A DNA stretch of 60,243 nucleotides from a virus: IMG/VR virus record IMGVR_UViG_3300024999_000110, positions 1-60,243 of that record; one strand, written 5' to 3'. The notes beneath the pieces are model-generated. The model was not told where the DNA came from, did not search any database, and was given only the letters and a program-made list of their open reading frames with translations. Below, piece after piece: positions 38,561-49,600 of this stretch. The stretch's first letter is position 1; the number at the start of each line of letters is the position of its first letter. The position numbers and the translations under genes are program-made.

Positions 38561-38884
38561 ATGAATAAAGATAGAATTTATTATCAATTAAAATTAATGT
38601 CAGAGTTATGTAGAACAGTTGGTGGAAATTATATAATAATTCTTCCAACCATGAGTGGAATTGATAATGTTATATCATATTATTCAGAAGAATTATTATC
38701 TGATTTTACTTTGAATAAAAATCAAAGAGTTTATAGAAATGAAAAAGGAAGTATAAGATTAACTATTCCTCTTATGGAAAAATTAGGTGGATTAGAAGTT
38801 ACTGATTTTTGGATAGATGAAGAAGTAGATAATTATTTTAATATTAATTTATACTTAAAAAGTAGAAAGTTAAGATCAAAATAA
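38561..38884 (+). CDS. Hypothetical protein, 107 aa
   Basis: Short mixed fold with IIILPTMSGIDNVISYYSEE in the middle and a basic C-terminus. Two bases after the polymerase stop; the upstream sequence GATTCTAATA is a poor ribosome site, so coupling is likely. AT-rich codon use. Function unknown. Confidence 0.45.
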   Translation: MNKDRIYYQLKLMSELCRTVGGNYIIILPTMSGIDNVISYYSEELLSDFTLNKNQRVYRNEKGSIRLTIPLMEKLGGLEVTDFWIDEEVDNYFNINLYLKSRKLRSK

Positions 38885-38963
38885 ATAAAATATTACTTTA
38901 CAGAGCCAATAAAATGGGAAAGCCCATTCAACAATCGTATGTCGCTATTCAAGGAACCTTTTC

Positions 38964-40235
38964 ATGTCGAGGCAATTAGATAATTGGTTAGCTCACTATA
39001 TGAAGTACACACAGCGAACAGAGCCTCCAGAACTATATCATCTTTGGAGCGGACTGACTGCAATAGCTTCTGCCTTGCGAAGAAAGTGCTATTGTAACTG
39101 GGGAGCACTACGAGGCTATGTTTATCCTAATTTATTCGTTTCCCTAGTCGGACCTCCTGGAGGTCGGAAAGGCACAGCCATGAAAATTGCAAAGAGCTTT
39201 GTACAAAAACTAGACGTTAATATCGGTGCAGATTCTCTAGGATCAACCCAGGCACTCTATAGAGAACTCATGGACAGCGAAGATACTTATGTTGACCATG
39301 CTGGGCTTACTCGCAAGCATAAGAGCGTATCAATCTGGTCAGAAGAATTTCAAGTCTTCTTGAACGACAGAGATCAGATGCTCCTAGCATCCCTAACCGA
39401 TCTGTTCGATTGTGCAGATACTTGGAAGTATAAAACCTTAGCAAGAAAGACTGAAGACATATCCAATTGTTGGCTAACGCTTTTTGGTTGCATAACTCCT
39501 AGTCTTTTGCAATCTAAACTGAGTCAAGATGCAGTTGGTGGTGGTCTAATCTCTCGGATTATTTTCGTAGTTGGCCAGGGTCCAAAGCAAAGAAGAGCCT
39601 TGCAGTTTTTAACTGAAGAGGAGGAAGATACACAAAAAAGATTAGAAAACGACCTGCAAGAGATTGCAAACTTATCTGGACAGTTCACATTAAGTAAGGA
39701 TTTTCTCAAGACTTATGTTCGTTGGTATGAGCAAGATTATGACGAGTCAGGTGTGCCATCAGAGCGATTTCTCGGCTATAATCACAGGCGGCCACTTCAT
39801 TTGAATAAGGTCTGCATGCTTGTAGCTGCTGCCGAGTCTGACGACATGATTATCACGGCTGAACATTTCGAGCAAGCTTTGGCAATAATGCAAGCTACAG
39901 AACTTGAAATGCCAAACGCTTTCTATGGACTTGGATTGTCCAGTCAAGCTAACATCTATGCCAAGATACTGTCATTCATTGATAATCACGAATCTTTTGA
40001 GTGGACAGAACTGGTTAGGAACTTTCACCTGGATGTAGACAACATACCTCAGCTACGAGGCTATGTTGAAATGGCTGAGCAATCTGGGATACTCAAAGCA
40101 GAGAATTCTGCTACAACTTGCAGATATACCACAATTCGTAAGCAACAAAAGCTTCGTGACCCAACGTATCTTGATAGAACAGTCTTTAGATTGATGGACA
40201 GAAATGTTATTAAAAATCAAATGGAGAAAAACTGA
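38964..40235 (+). CDS. DUF3987/YfjI-like phage ATPase
   Basis: 423 residues. The YHLWSGLTAIASALRRKCY opening, then YPNLFVSLVGPPGGRKGTAM (P-loop GPPGGRKGT near 63), an acidic WSEEFQVFL (Walker B-like), LTDLFDCADTWKYKT, and a sensor-like AVGGGLISRIIFVVGQG, is a conserved arrangement in many phages, often beside polymerase genes. It is thought to be a helicase- or primase-associated ATPase. No separate primase is seen, so this protein may take part in initiation. CAAGGAACCTTTTC precedes the ATG. Confidence 0.65.
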   Translation: MSRQLDNWLAHYMKYTQRTEPPELYHLWSGLTAIASALRRKCYCNWGALRGYVYPNLFVSLVGPPGGRKGTAMKIAKSFVQKLDVNIGADSLGSTQALYRELMDSEDTYVDHAGLTRKHKSVSIWSEEFQVFLNDRDQMLLASLTDLFDCADTWKYKTLARKTEDISNCWLTLFGCITPSLLQSKLSQDAVGGGLISRIIFVVGQGPKQRRALQFLTEEEEDTQKRLENDLQEIANLSGQFTLSKDFLKTYVRWYEQDYDESGVPSERFLGYNHRRPLHLNKVCMLVAAAESDDMIITAEHFEQALAIMQATELEMPNAFYGLGLSSQANIYAKILSFIDNHESFEWTELVRNFHLDVDNIPQLRGYVEMAEQSGILKAENSATTCRYTTIRKQQKLRDPTYLDRTVFRLMDRNVIKNQMEKN

Positions 40236-40859
40236 ATGACACCAGCTACAAAAGTACTCTTTTTCGACACTGAAACATCTGACTTTATTAAAAAAGCTCT
40301 TTCTGCCAATGATCCCGAGCAAGCCTGGACAGTACAGATCGGAGCAATTCTTGCCAGCCAAGAAGAAGAATTTGATCAAATGAATGTCATCATCAAAAGT
40401 AATGGCCGGTCAATGAATTATTATGCTCAAGAGGTTCATGGCATCACCATTGAACGAGCCGACCAAGAAGGCATTGAAGAACTTGAGGCAGCAGAAAGAT
40501 TTGGCCTAATGCTCCGAGAAGCTGACCTAGTTGTCTGTCATAACTTTGCTTTTGATTGGAACTATGTTTACCAGATGATGGAACGCAACCTGGAAGAATT
40601 ATCTGACCTGGCGAGAAGTGCATTTTATCTTGATCTGCCAAACCATTGTACCATGAAAGATAAGAATGTGGTAAAAATGTGTGGCCTAAAGAACAAGGCT
40701 GGACGTGCAAAATGGCCAAAGCTAACCGAGTTGCACGAGCACTTATTTGGTGAATGCTTTGATGGAGCACATGATGCGTATGCAGACATAACTGCAACCA
40801 AGCGATGCTTTTTTGAGTTGGTGAATCGAGGAATTGTTATTCCTAATCTAGAGGGTTAA
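40236..40859 (+). CDS. DnaQ-like DEDDh 3'-5' exonuclease
   Basis: 207 residues. Exo I VLFFDTETSDF (D11, E13), Exo II VVCHNFAFDWNYVY with the second Asp, and Exo III HDAYADITAT with the catalytic His and Asp. AQEVHGITIE is the usual loop between. It abuts the ATPase gene with no gap. As the polymerase has its own proofreading domain, this enzyme more likely acts in nucleotide scavenging or recombination. Confidence 0.8.
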   Translation: MTPATKVLFFDTETSDFIKKALSANDPEQAWTVQIGAILASQEEEFDQMNVIIKSNGRSMNYYAQEVHGITIERADQEGIEELEAAERFGLMLREADLVVCHNFAFDWNYVYQMMERNLEELSDLARSAFYLDLPNHCTMKDKNVVKMCGLKNKAGRAKWPKLTELHEHLFGECFDGAHDAYADITATKRCFFELVNRGIVIPNLEG

Positions 40860-40860
40860 T

Positions 40861-41037
40861 ATGACTATGGATAAAAATATAATGCTATCTTATCTACGTA
40901 ACCCTTATGGTATTGATGAACTTGAATTACGCACAGCAAGATTACAAGCTGCTGATGAACTTGAAAGGCTTTACAGAATTGAAAAAGGATTGAAAGAGAT
41001 TGTAGCAAAAATAGAAAAACATAATAATGGAGCTTAA
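40861..41037 (+). CDS. Small helical protein, 58 aa
   Basis: Starts one base after the exonuclease stop; a second ATG at 40867 is possible. Charged amphipathic helices (IDELELRTARLQAADELERL, then YRIEKGLKEIVAKIEK). Complete frame, ending two bases before the next gene. Function unknown. Confidence 0.5.
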   Translation: MTMDKNIMLSYLRNPYGIDELELRTARLQAADELERLYRIEKGLKEIVAKIEKHNNGA

Positions 41038-41039
41038 CT

Positions 41040-41372
41040 ATGCAAATTGATCCTTGTCCCTCAGAAGAAGATTATGACACTGGTCCTTCATTACGTGCAT
41101 CAGAATGGTTAAAGTTTAGTAAAAGAGTATTCAATCATATTGAATCTTATACTGTTCCGCAATACGGAGATAAAGGATCAGATCAATGTTCAGAATTTAG
41201 CGAAGCTGACTTTATCACTCAGATGAAAAAATACCTCAATAGGTATGGAAAAAACTCTCGTGAAGGCCAACAGAGGCTTGACCTGCTAAAGATTGCACAC
41301 TATGCAGGGATGCTTTATACAAAGTTAGCTGAAGAAGAACAAGAATTGAATAAAATCATTATGCATGAATAA
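41040..41372 (+). CDS. Conserved phage protein, 110 aa
   Basis: VFNHIESYTVPQYGDKGSDQ then ADFITQMKKYLNRYGKNSRE and LLKIAHYAGMLYTKL is a pattern I recognise from small conserved phage proteins near replication genes (HIExYTVPQYGD ... LLKIAHYA). Helical and acidic. AATGGAGCTTAACT precedes the ATG. Function unknown. Confidence 0.6.
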   Translation: MQIDPCPSEEDYDTGPSLRASEWLKFSKRVFNHIESYTVPQYGDKGSDQCSEFSEADFITQMKKYLNRYGKNSREGQQRLDLLKIAHYAGMLYTKLAEEEQELNKIIMHE

Positions 41373-41425
41373 GGATATTTATAGAAATTCAAAAATTCAT
41401 AATCACTATCCAATGGGGAAAAGGT

Positions 41426-41578
41426 ATGCATTATGTTGCATCTACTTGTGCAACTGAAAAACGTGCGTCAGAATTAGTTGTTTTCCATACTGGAAGATGT
41501 GATAAATTAAAACTTAAAACCAGACGTGGAGCTAAAGCAACTGTTCGATCATGGCAATTAGTAACAGAGTCTAAGTGA
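41426..41578 (+). CDS. Small basic protein, start probably further upstream
   Basis: From ATG 41426 the frame gives 50 residues: HYVASTCATEKRASELVVFH then a basic GRCDKLKLKTRRGAKATV. The same frame is open upstream to an ATA at 41381 behind a well-placed AAGGA, adding EIQKFIITIQWGKG, which looks like the natural first strand of the domain. So translation may start at a non-AUG codon (ATA 41381 or ATT 41387), or the ATG was lost. Its stop overlaps the GTG of the next gene. Confidence 0.45.
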   Translation: MHYVASTCATEKRASELVVFHTGRCDKLKLKTRRGAKATVRSWQLVTESK

Positions 41579-41811
41579 ATAAATTTATGAAGAAACTAAC
41601 TGAATTAGATCTACAGAATGCTCTAGATGAGTGCGAATTATTACAATTCAAATCTCACGGAGACTGGCTGGCTGGAATGGTCAAGCGATTGAATATTACA
41701 CTTGGTAGTATAACAGAGAAGAAAATTGTTAAAGGTTTTCCTAAGTCTGCAAAACAAACTGTGATTAAAACTGGCAATTCTGTTGAACCAGAAGTTCCAT
41801 GCATTAGCTGA
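41575..41811 (+). CDS. Small hypothetical protein, 78 aa
   Basis: Starts at GTG 41575 (overlap GTGA with the previous stop) or ATG 41587. Helical N-terminal half (LTELDLQNALDECELLQFKS, then GDWLAGMVKRLNI) and a basic tail. Function unknown. Confidence 0.45.
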   Translation: MNKFMKKLTELDLQNALDECELLQFKSHGDWLAGMVKRLNITLGSITEKKIVKGFPKSAKQTVIKTGNSVEPEVPCIS

Positions 41812-41861
41812 AGTGATTAACTACACCTGGAGGGTGTAATAAAATACTGGAGGTCACATAA

Positions 41862-42026
41862 ATGAGTAATGAAATGCTTCTTGTGTTTATAACTAATCTA
41901 TATGCAATAGGATTTAATTTTTTAACACTTTCATCAAAAGATCTTCCACGATTTATTTCATACCATGGATATTTACTTTGGATATTAGCAGTAATTAATT
42001 CTTTCATTATGATGAATATAAAATAA
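41862..42026 (+). CDS. Membrane protein, 54 aa
   Basis: TGGAGGTCACATAA gives a strong ribosome site. Two hydrophobic segments, MLLVFITNLYAIGFNFL and YLLWILAVINSFIMM, separated by a short charged loop. Stop overlaps the next ATG (TAATG). A small TACACC/GGTGTA hairpin (41822-41838) lies upstream. Function unknown. Confidence 0.5.
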   Translation: MSNEMLLVFITNLYAIGFNFLTLSSKDLPRFISYHGYLLWILAVINSFIMMNIK

Positions 42027-42223
42027 TGTCAATGATATTCAAAACTATAGTGCTGCAAAAACTTCAAGCCTTCTTACTTTCTCGGGAAGCGGAGCCAACT
42101 AGAGATGCAGCCAACGTAATAATTCCTGATGGAGTTACAGCAGCAGCCACTGTACAAGCAATTAAAGATTGTATTAAAATAGTTGAAGGAACAAATAATG
42201 AAATCACATCTGAAAACACTTGA
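42026..42223 (+). CDS. Small hypothetical protein, 65 aa
   Basis: ATG 42026 overlaps the previous stop; ATG 42032 is an alternative. Helix-turn-helix-like content is weak (QKLQAFLLSREAEPTRDAAN, then VTAAATVQAIKDCIKIVEG). Overlaps the following gene by about 25 bases. Function unknown. Confidence 0.45.
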   Translation: MSMIFKTIVLQKLQAFLLSREAEPTRDAANVIIPDGVTAAATVQAIKDCIKIVEGTNNEITSENT

Positions 42224-42452
42224 CAAAGCTGGTATTAATGCTCCATTGCTTCGAGAGTTTCTTACTAAAGATCTAACAGAGGCTAGTATAATTGCTATTA
42301 ATGAAAAGATAAAGCAGCTTAATTATCAGATACAAGTTCTATCTGAGATACAAGTGCAATTAAGGAATAAATCAAAAGACTGTACAATTGATTCCAAAGA
42401 GGATTTGCATAATGATTTGATAGCAGCCTTGGCTCATGATGATGGAGAATGA
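42198..42452 (+). CDS. Small helical protein, 84 aa
   Basis: ATG 42198 is preceded by GAAGGAACAAATA. Amphipathic helices (LDKAGINAPLLREFLTKDL, then INEKIKQLNYQIQVLSEIQ) and an acidic end. It directly precedes thyX, whose ribosome site lies within its last codons. Function unknown. Confidence 0.5.
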   Translation: MKSHLKTLDKAGINAPLLREFLTKDLTEASIIAINEKIKQLNYQIQVLSEIQVQLRNKSKDCTIDSKEDLHNDLIAALAHDDGE

Positions 42453-42456
42453 AATT

Positions 42457-43323
42457 ATGAAAATAATCAAACCAAGCGTTGAATATTTTGGAGAAGTACC
42501 GACAGAATATAATGCCGCTCTTAAGTTTATCGAGATGGCCGGCAGAACTTGCTACAAGTCAGAAGACAAGATCACTGAAGATAGTGCCAAGGGATTTGTT
42601 CGGAAGCTGAGCAAGGCTGGGCATCTGGCTATGGTTGAGCACTCAAATTTTGTGGTGCGAACTAACAACAGTTTCACTCCTACATATATTGCATTGATGA
42701 CAGAACAGTTAGGAAAATATATTAATGTCAAAGTATGGAAAGACTTTATTTATGTAGGCGGTAGTTTAACAGCATGGGCGCAAATAACCATGGAGATTAG
42801 GTACGCTGCAGTGCTTGTCCCATTTGTGAAAATATATGGAAAGTTGTTTAATCAAAGTATGGTAGCGATGCATTCATCTTGGGAAGTCTGCTCCCATGAC
42901 GAAATCCCCAAGGAGCTTCACCGCTACTCGGCAAAATTCATTTGTGATCGTGGGGTCAGCCATGAGTTAGTGCGGCATCGACCATGCTCGTTTGCTCAGG
43001 AATCAACCAGGTATGTGAATTATGGCGGTAAGAATATGGAGTTTATTGAACCAGAAGGTTTTGATGACTGGAAGACATATGATAAAGATGTATTTCTTGG
43101 TGCTTGCAGGCAAGCTGAAGGAAATTATAATTGGCTTCTGGATGGGAAAACTTGTTCGCCCCAACAAGCCCGAGCCGTCCTACCTAATGCTTTGAAGACT
43201 GAGATCGTAGTCACAGCAGATGCAGCTGAATGGACTCATATCAGAAAGCTACGAACAGCTAAATCTGCTCATCCTGATATGCAGCGAGTCATGAATATGA
43301 TGCCTTGGGAGGAGTTCTTATGA
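42457..43323 (+). CDS. thyX: Flavin-dependent thymidylate synthase
   Basis: 288 residues from ATG 42457, chosen because GGAG sits 9 bases upstream; an earlier ATG at 42436 lies inside the previous gene. The ThyX motif RHRPCSFAQESTRY is exact (RHRxxSxxxxSxR), preceded by a HLAMVEHSNFVVR helix-strand and followed by LPNALKTEIVVTADAAEW and an AHPDMQRV end. It makes dTMP from dUMP using FAD and methylene-tetrahydrofolate. Together with MazG it points to phage control of the thymidine pool. Confidence 0.9.
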   Translation: MKIIKPSVEYFGEVPTEYNAALKFIEMAGRTCYKSEDKITEDSAKGFVRKLSKAGHLAMVEHSNFVVRTNNSFTPTYIALMTEQLGKYINVKVWKDFIYVGGSLTAWAQITMEIRYAAVLVPFVKIYGKLFNQSMVAMHSSWEVCSHDEIPKELHRYSAKFICDRGVSHELVRHRPCSFAQESTRYVNYGGKNMEFIEPEGFDDWKTYDKDVFLGACRQAEGNYNWLLDGKTCSPQQARAVLPNALKTEIVVTADAAEWTHIRKLRTAKSAHPDMQRVMNMMPWEEFL

Positions 43324-43541
43324 TTCAATATTTTACTATTCCAGTAGCATTGTTATTTGGTTTATTAGCTATTTACAAAGGAACTATTAAAGCAAAGCGT
43401 GAGAATCTTATTTCTGTACGATACAAATTGCATAGTGAAGCAAGCGTATTGGCATTCACAGCAAGTGTAATTGCTCTTCTTGGTTTATTATTTGATCAGA
43501 TACTCAAAGCCATATATGGGCATTATATATACTTTCTCTAA
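43320..43541 (+). CDS. Two-span membrane protein, 73 aa
   Basis: ATG 43320, set by GGGAGGAGTTCTT inside the thyX end, overlaps the thyX stop. Segments FTIPVALLFGLLAIY and VLAFTASVIALLGLLF span the membrane with a basic loop (KGTIKAKREN) between them, a small holin-like topology. It is the last gene of the rightward block, so a holin is conceivable, but without an endolysin beside it this remains a guess. Confidence 0.5.
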   Translation: MIQYFTIPVALLFGLLAIYKGTIKAKRENLISVRYKLHSEASVLAFTASVIALLGLLFDQILKAIYGHYIYFL

Positions 43542-43567
43542 AAAAGATTAAAATAAAAAGGAATTAA

Positions 43568-43603
43568 TTGCTAGAGGTTACGTTGAATTGTAACCTCTAG
43601 CAA
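43568..43603 (-). terminator. Terminator between convergent operons
   Basis: TTGCTAGAGGTTAC (43568-43581) pairs perfectly with GTAACCTCTAGCAA (43590-43603), 8-base loop. Read leftward it is followed by TTAATTCCTTTTTATTTT, a U-tract with a short interruption; read rightward there is no strong T-run. It mainly ends the leftward tail operon 5 bases past its last stop. Confidence 0.8.
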
Positions 43604-43608
43604 CTTGC

Positions 43609-46600
43609 TTATTGCACTGTATTTGTTACGTCAAAATATCTTTTCAAGATCACCTCTCGTTGCTGCTGCAACTGTCCAAGCCTCTCCCTAACATTTGTTG
43701 TCTGGTCAATCTTTTTCAGCTTATTAATTACTGCTTGGTTTCGATTGAGAGCACTTTGAAAATTTTCATGCATCTTCATTTGCTTGAAGTCATCCAGGTT
43801 TGAATTCAAGAAAGTTCGTTTGTCTTCCGAGTTTTCGAGTTGCTTCTTGAAGATGGCTACTTCCTTGCTGATCTTACCAAACTCTTGTTCGTTGTTACTC
43901 TTCTTATAGTCTTCACCTCGTCCGTAATGCCAATAATAAAGCTTACCACCAATTGGGATTGATTCAACAATTCTGACATGATCAAAATCTATTGTATCTC
44001 CCGTAATGTAGGATCCATACAATTGGTTAAGATCCTTACTGATGGAGTTTACAAATCTGAATGGAGGCAAAATTTGTCCAAGCAATCCAGATCCCAAACC
44101 TTCCCTAGCAGTCTGCATCCGTACATACTTTGATGCTCCGCCCATGGTGAGGAAGTTCTCAATCACGTGGTCTTCAAACTTAGTTTCTTTCCCAAGCAGC
44201 AAGGCCTTCAATTCATCTGCACCAGCATTAGCAAGTGTAAGCAAACTTACCAGCTTGATCATGTTACCAATTCCTTCAATAACCTGATCTCGTTCGCCAG
44301 TCTTGATTTTGTGCCAAGCTTCATTTCTGAAAACATCAAACTGCTTGAGTGTGTATGTCTTGAGCATATAAAACACTCGACCATTTCCACTCTTGAGGTA
44401 CTGCTCTGACATTTCAGAAAGCGCAACAGGTTGGAAATCAAGCAAGCGATGATACAACAACATCTTCACGTTGTCTGTCGGATTCCCGGCAAGCAAATCA
44501 TTTATTACACTCTCAGATTGTGTTCCAAAGATCGGCTTGATTTGCTTCAACAATGTTTGTCGTCCAGCCTCAGTACTGGCCATAACCTTGTAGTTGCTAA
44601 ACGCATTGTTGATTAAAGTCTCTTTGCCGATAGAATCTATTCGTTCAAGCTGCACTTTTTTGAATACCCAACTTACTGCATTCCCTAGTGTCGTTCCGTC
44701 TGCAAACTCCTGGGCGATCCTCTCAATCCCTAAGTCTTCCTTAGTTATTTCAGACTTCTTAGTTATGGCTTTACCAACATTCTTAACTGTATCAGCTAGG
44801 CCACGTGGTGTCCATACCTTGCCTACATACATCGCCCAAGCTAAGTCTCCAATCTGCGTTAACGCAGATATAGGTGAACCCATTACGTCGATGTATGACA
44901 TATTTTTGTAAGCATTAACTATTCCTGTAGCTCCATGTTCGTGGAACCTAGCATCAAGAATATCTCTAACTACTTTTTCATCATCTGCCTGGATTCGACC
45001 AGACATTCGCAAGTCATTAATATATGTACCAATATTCTCAGTATAGTCTCTTTGCAGTTTGTACTTATCCAATTCTTGCTCTATTCTAATCAAGTCGCCT
45101 GAAACATCTTCTATGCGTGCAGTATTATTAGCCTTTTCATATTCTGTGAGCATTACCTGCTTTCGTTTCTTTTCAGTTTTCAGGCTTGCTATTCTCTCTG
45201 GAACCTTACCAAAGAATCTCCGTGCTTCAATTTTTTTGGTCATACTATAGATGTATTGCATCAATGCTGCATCACTGTCCATGTAAAACTTATTCAACTC
45301 TGGAGGAACAGTTTCATATTGCCTAGCCTGAATGTTGCCTGGTCCACCAATACCAAGGTTCCTTCCAAGTATTGTGTTGCTTGCAATATCAGCTGCCTGT
45401 TCAGGATATGCAAGTTCAAACTTTTCAACAGTCATACCCAGTTTGTCTGCATAAACTTTGATTGCATCAGTAATAACTGGTCGTTGAGAAATTCCTTTAG
45501 TTGCCTGCAAGAATCCTTCCTGATCTTTGATTATACGTGGCCAGTATTCTTCGATGAAACCTACATCATAACCAACATCAATTGCATCCTGCCTAATCTG
45601 ATCCAGGACTGATCGCAGCTTTTCTTGATCAGCGGTCATGTTGTATTTTTCTGCAATCTCTTTTATCTTAACCTCGTCTGAATTTCTCCTAGCTGCATCC
45701 CAAACAAACTTGTCTTGTGGACTCATTTGCTTAGTCTTTTCCAGGAGTGGGTGTGCAATTCGTAATGCAGTTACAATCTTTTGTGCAGTCCGAAAGTCTA
45801 GGTTTCTAATCTTTGCTCGGAGCATTGGATCTACGTTCTTAAGCCTAGTTGATATAGACCCCAATCCTTTGTCAATGAGCTGCTTAATTTCATGTCCACG
45901 CATACGAAGCATCTGACCAATTGTACGGACCAAGCTATTTCGTTCGCTGAACATTTGATAATAAACATCATCGCTAATCTTCTGCATTGGTGTTTCACGA
46001 ACCTCGAACATCGGCATACCTTCACGGAGTGCCTTAGATTTCATGCGATTCGTGATCGGAATAGAAAGAACATTTATTGAAAAATCCCATGAATCAAAAT
46101 CTAATGCTTGAGTAGAAAGAACATCATCATTATATTTTATTTCTTGTACTTCTTCAGCACTATAAAATATTTTAGTTGTACCATCAGTATAACGGACAAT
46201 CCATCTACCAGTATCTATCTTTAAATTATCACCACCAACATTTGTTACTTCAACTCTTGCATTTCCCCACTTGTTCTTATTGAACTCTGCATTGAAAGTA
46301 TTCGGAAGTATTTTATCATAAAACTCCTGCATTCCACGAAGTCTTTTAGCTTGTTCTTCTTCAGTACCTTGAGCATAACGATCAAACTGTTGCTGTCCAG
46401 TAGTCCATGCAATTTTATCAAAACCATTCTCAGCAGCATACCTGACCATTCGCTTCATGGCAAGGAGAGACCACTGAGTAGAGTTCTTGAATGGTGCATT
46501 GGGAACACCTTGAATAGCATATCTTTTAACTTCTCCCCCATTAATACTAGCAAACTTTTCAGCTTCTTCTCTTGTATCAAATGAAGCTTTTTCTATAGCG

Positions 46601-49600
46601 AGAATATCATCTTCTTCGAGTACAGCAAATCTTTCTTGTTTGTAACCTTCCTTTTTCCCTGCCTGATGCCAATCACTCTGCACTTCTTCAAAGAAAAGAA
46701 CTTTATTACCCTCTGCATCAGTTCGTTCATTGAATCTGATGTGAGCTAGAATGTTCGGTTCGTCCCAATGATCAGAATGATACATACTTTTAAGAACTTT
46801 AATAACTTGTGCTTTTTCATTTTCATTTTCTTTTACTTCATCCCAAGTTTTATTAAAAAGTTCTTTTGAAAGTTCTCCAGCATTTACTCCATTAACGTTT
46901 TTTGGTAAAGTGAGTAATATTTCTTTGTAATTCTTTCCACCTGGAAGTTGATATGTATCATATTTAACTCTATCTTTTGATTGTTCATCAAGTATTATAT
47001 TATACTTTTCTGTGAGTTCACTGAAAATCTCTTCTGGTATTTCTGTAGAATTATTATACCCATACTGTTTTATTAAATCGCTATAAATATTATCTAATTT
47101 ATCTTCTGTTAAATAATTATCTCCTTTAATTACTTCCTCAAGCTGAACATTATTCTCCTGAACAAATTTCAGCAAGTCTGCCTGACTTACTTTTCCTTCC
47201 TGCTTATCAAACCAATCATTCACACCAACCCAATCAAGTTCATCTTGCTTAATACCTGGGAAGTTCTTAATCATTCCTTTCCATTGATCAGGTGTTGCTT
47301 GCTTCTGATTAAATCCTGCAACTGCATTTTCAAGCGCGGAGTACCATTTATTTGCTACTTCTTCAGCCTGAGGAACAGTAACTTGAACAGTTTGTCCATT
47401 AACTTTCCGCTCATAAATCTTTCCACTTTCTACTTCACGAGCTAAACCAGAAACTGTTTGCTTACCAAAACTTAGCAATTGCTGAAAGAAGTCCATTACT
47501 CTCTGAATCACTTTACCAAACGAAGTGTTTCTATATTCAGCTCTGTTGACCATGATTTGAGCAAACATGTTCGCACGATTCTCAACCATCCTCTGCTTCG
47601 AATCTTTATGAGTACTCAGAGCAAATTCCAGCTTACCTGCTTTACGAAGTTTATTAAACTCCTTATTTAAAGCACTGTCATCTGCTTCTGTAATCAAGCC
47701 CAAGTTGTCAAGGACATGCTTGTTTTCATGCCAAAGAGTTTTGTTATCTGCAAAGTTTTCATCAAGAAGAATTTCATTGCCAACTGTAACTCCGAAGATT
47801 ACGTCATTCTTTTGCATCTGCCCAGTTTCAATAGCTAACTTAATGAAGCCTTTGCCAGCATTTTGAATACTGTTGATCTTTACGCCTTTTCCATTCTTGA
47901 ACTGAACAGATACTGAACCATCATCATTTTGATTAATTTCTTGATTTGGAAAAGTCTTTTTAATGTCTTCAAGATTTACTTTACTTAAGGTTTTTTGATT
48001 TTCACTTATCTGAAACTGTGGAGCACCTGCTACTTGCTGTTCATTAGTGAACCCACTCGGCAAACCTCCGGGTAAGTTTCTAGGAATTTCTGTTTGAACT
48101 GCTTGTGCATTTGACTGACGAACATCTCCAAGGCTTTCAGCAATTTGACGAAACCATATCTGGCGTTTATTCTGTTCAGCTAAAGATGGAACAACATTTT
48201 GTTTTGCTTCACTTTGTACTGCTGTATCACTTTTGATATTACCTTCAATATTAGCAAGTTGAGTCTCAAAGAACTTCTTCCTCATGAACGCTTCTGTCCC
48301 AGGAGTCATTTCTTTCTGACGAAGAGTCAATTCCTTCTTAACGCCTTGCCAATAATTTTCAATAATCTTTCTCTCTTCAGGAGTAAAACTATTATTTATA
48401 TATGTCTTTACATAATTTACATAATCTTGAATTTGCCTTAGATTATTTTCTTCTTCAGGAGTTCTTGCTTTTGGCTGATCATTTAAAGCTGATCTCTCCT
48501 GAGATTTATTTGCAATTATTTGATTTGCATAATCAGCTATAGACTTTGGAACTATTTCACTTTCTATAATTTCTGCGGATTCAGCAGCATCTTTTTCTAT
48601 ACCAACTTTCTCACCGACATTTACTGTCCCAAAAAGTTCTTCAAGATATTTCTGCCTACCATCTCTAGTAGTATATGGAGCAAAAGCCTTCTTAACCTCA
48701 GGCGTTTCTTTATCAAGTAACTCATTACGCCTTTTGTTCAATGTAATAAGTTTATCTTCAATTACTTTTCTTTCTTCTGCGCTTGGTGATGTCTTAGCAT
48801 CTAATGCATAAGGATCAAACTTGCGATTATATTGATCAGAGAGAGTTGTAATCTCGTTGTCAATATTCGTAATCCTTTCATTAAGCTGGCTTGCAGATTC
48901 ATATCTATAAGCAGCTAATTTATTTTCAATTTCTTTTACTTGCTTCTCTTCAGGAGAAAGCTGCTCATATTCTTTCTTAGCAAGTTCTTCTTTCTTCTGA
49001 ATTCCAGAATTAATCCGATCTAGGAGGCTTTGACTATTTTTATTATCATCAACAGTCTTTCTAATTAATTCAGCCGGATCAACATTTTCTTTTCTTGCCT
49101 TTGCTTCAAGTTTATCAAGATCATTAATGAGTTCTTGGTTTGAATTAATGTCAGTAGTTAACTTTTGGATGCTCTTACCAAGTTCATCTTCTTTTAAATT
49201 AAGAATATTCGCTGCTCGCCTGTCAAGCTCAATCTCTACATCAGTCTTTTCAGGTCCAGGATCTTTTGCTTGTGCAGAAAAGCCTGCATTAACTGCTGCA
49301 CCAGCTCCACCACCAATCGCACCAGCAGCCATACTCTCAATAATTCTTTCAACATTGCTTGCAGTCAAAAGTTTTTCATCTGTATTTGCTACAGTATTAA
49401 GAACATTGAAGAACTCCTGCCCGCCTTCCTGAAGTGCTTCTTGAGGAATATTTGTAAGCAACTCCTTTGCAGACTTTTTAATAGTTCCAGTAGAACCCTT
49501 ACTCAAAGCATCTACAAAAGTATCTACCAACTTACTGTTACCACCAGCAAATTCTAATGATGTTGCCAAAGCACCAAACAGCAATGCAGTCTCAGGTGCG

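Noticed and set aside
38914-38979. 21-codon frame before the DUF3987-like gene
   Set aside because: Overlaps the start of the 38964 gene and has only a weak ribosome site; likely chance.
43320-43541. Definite holin
   Set aside because: Topology is compatible but no endolysin is adjacent and the gene lies in the early block.
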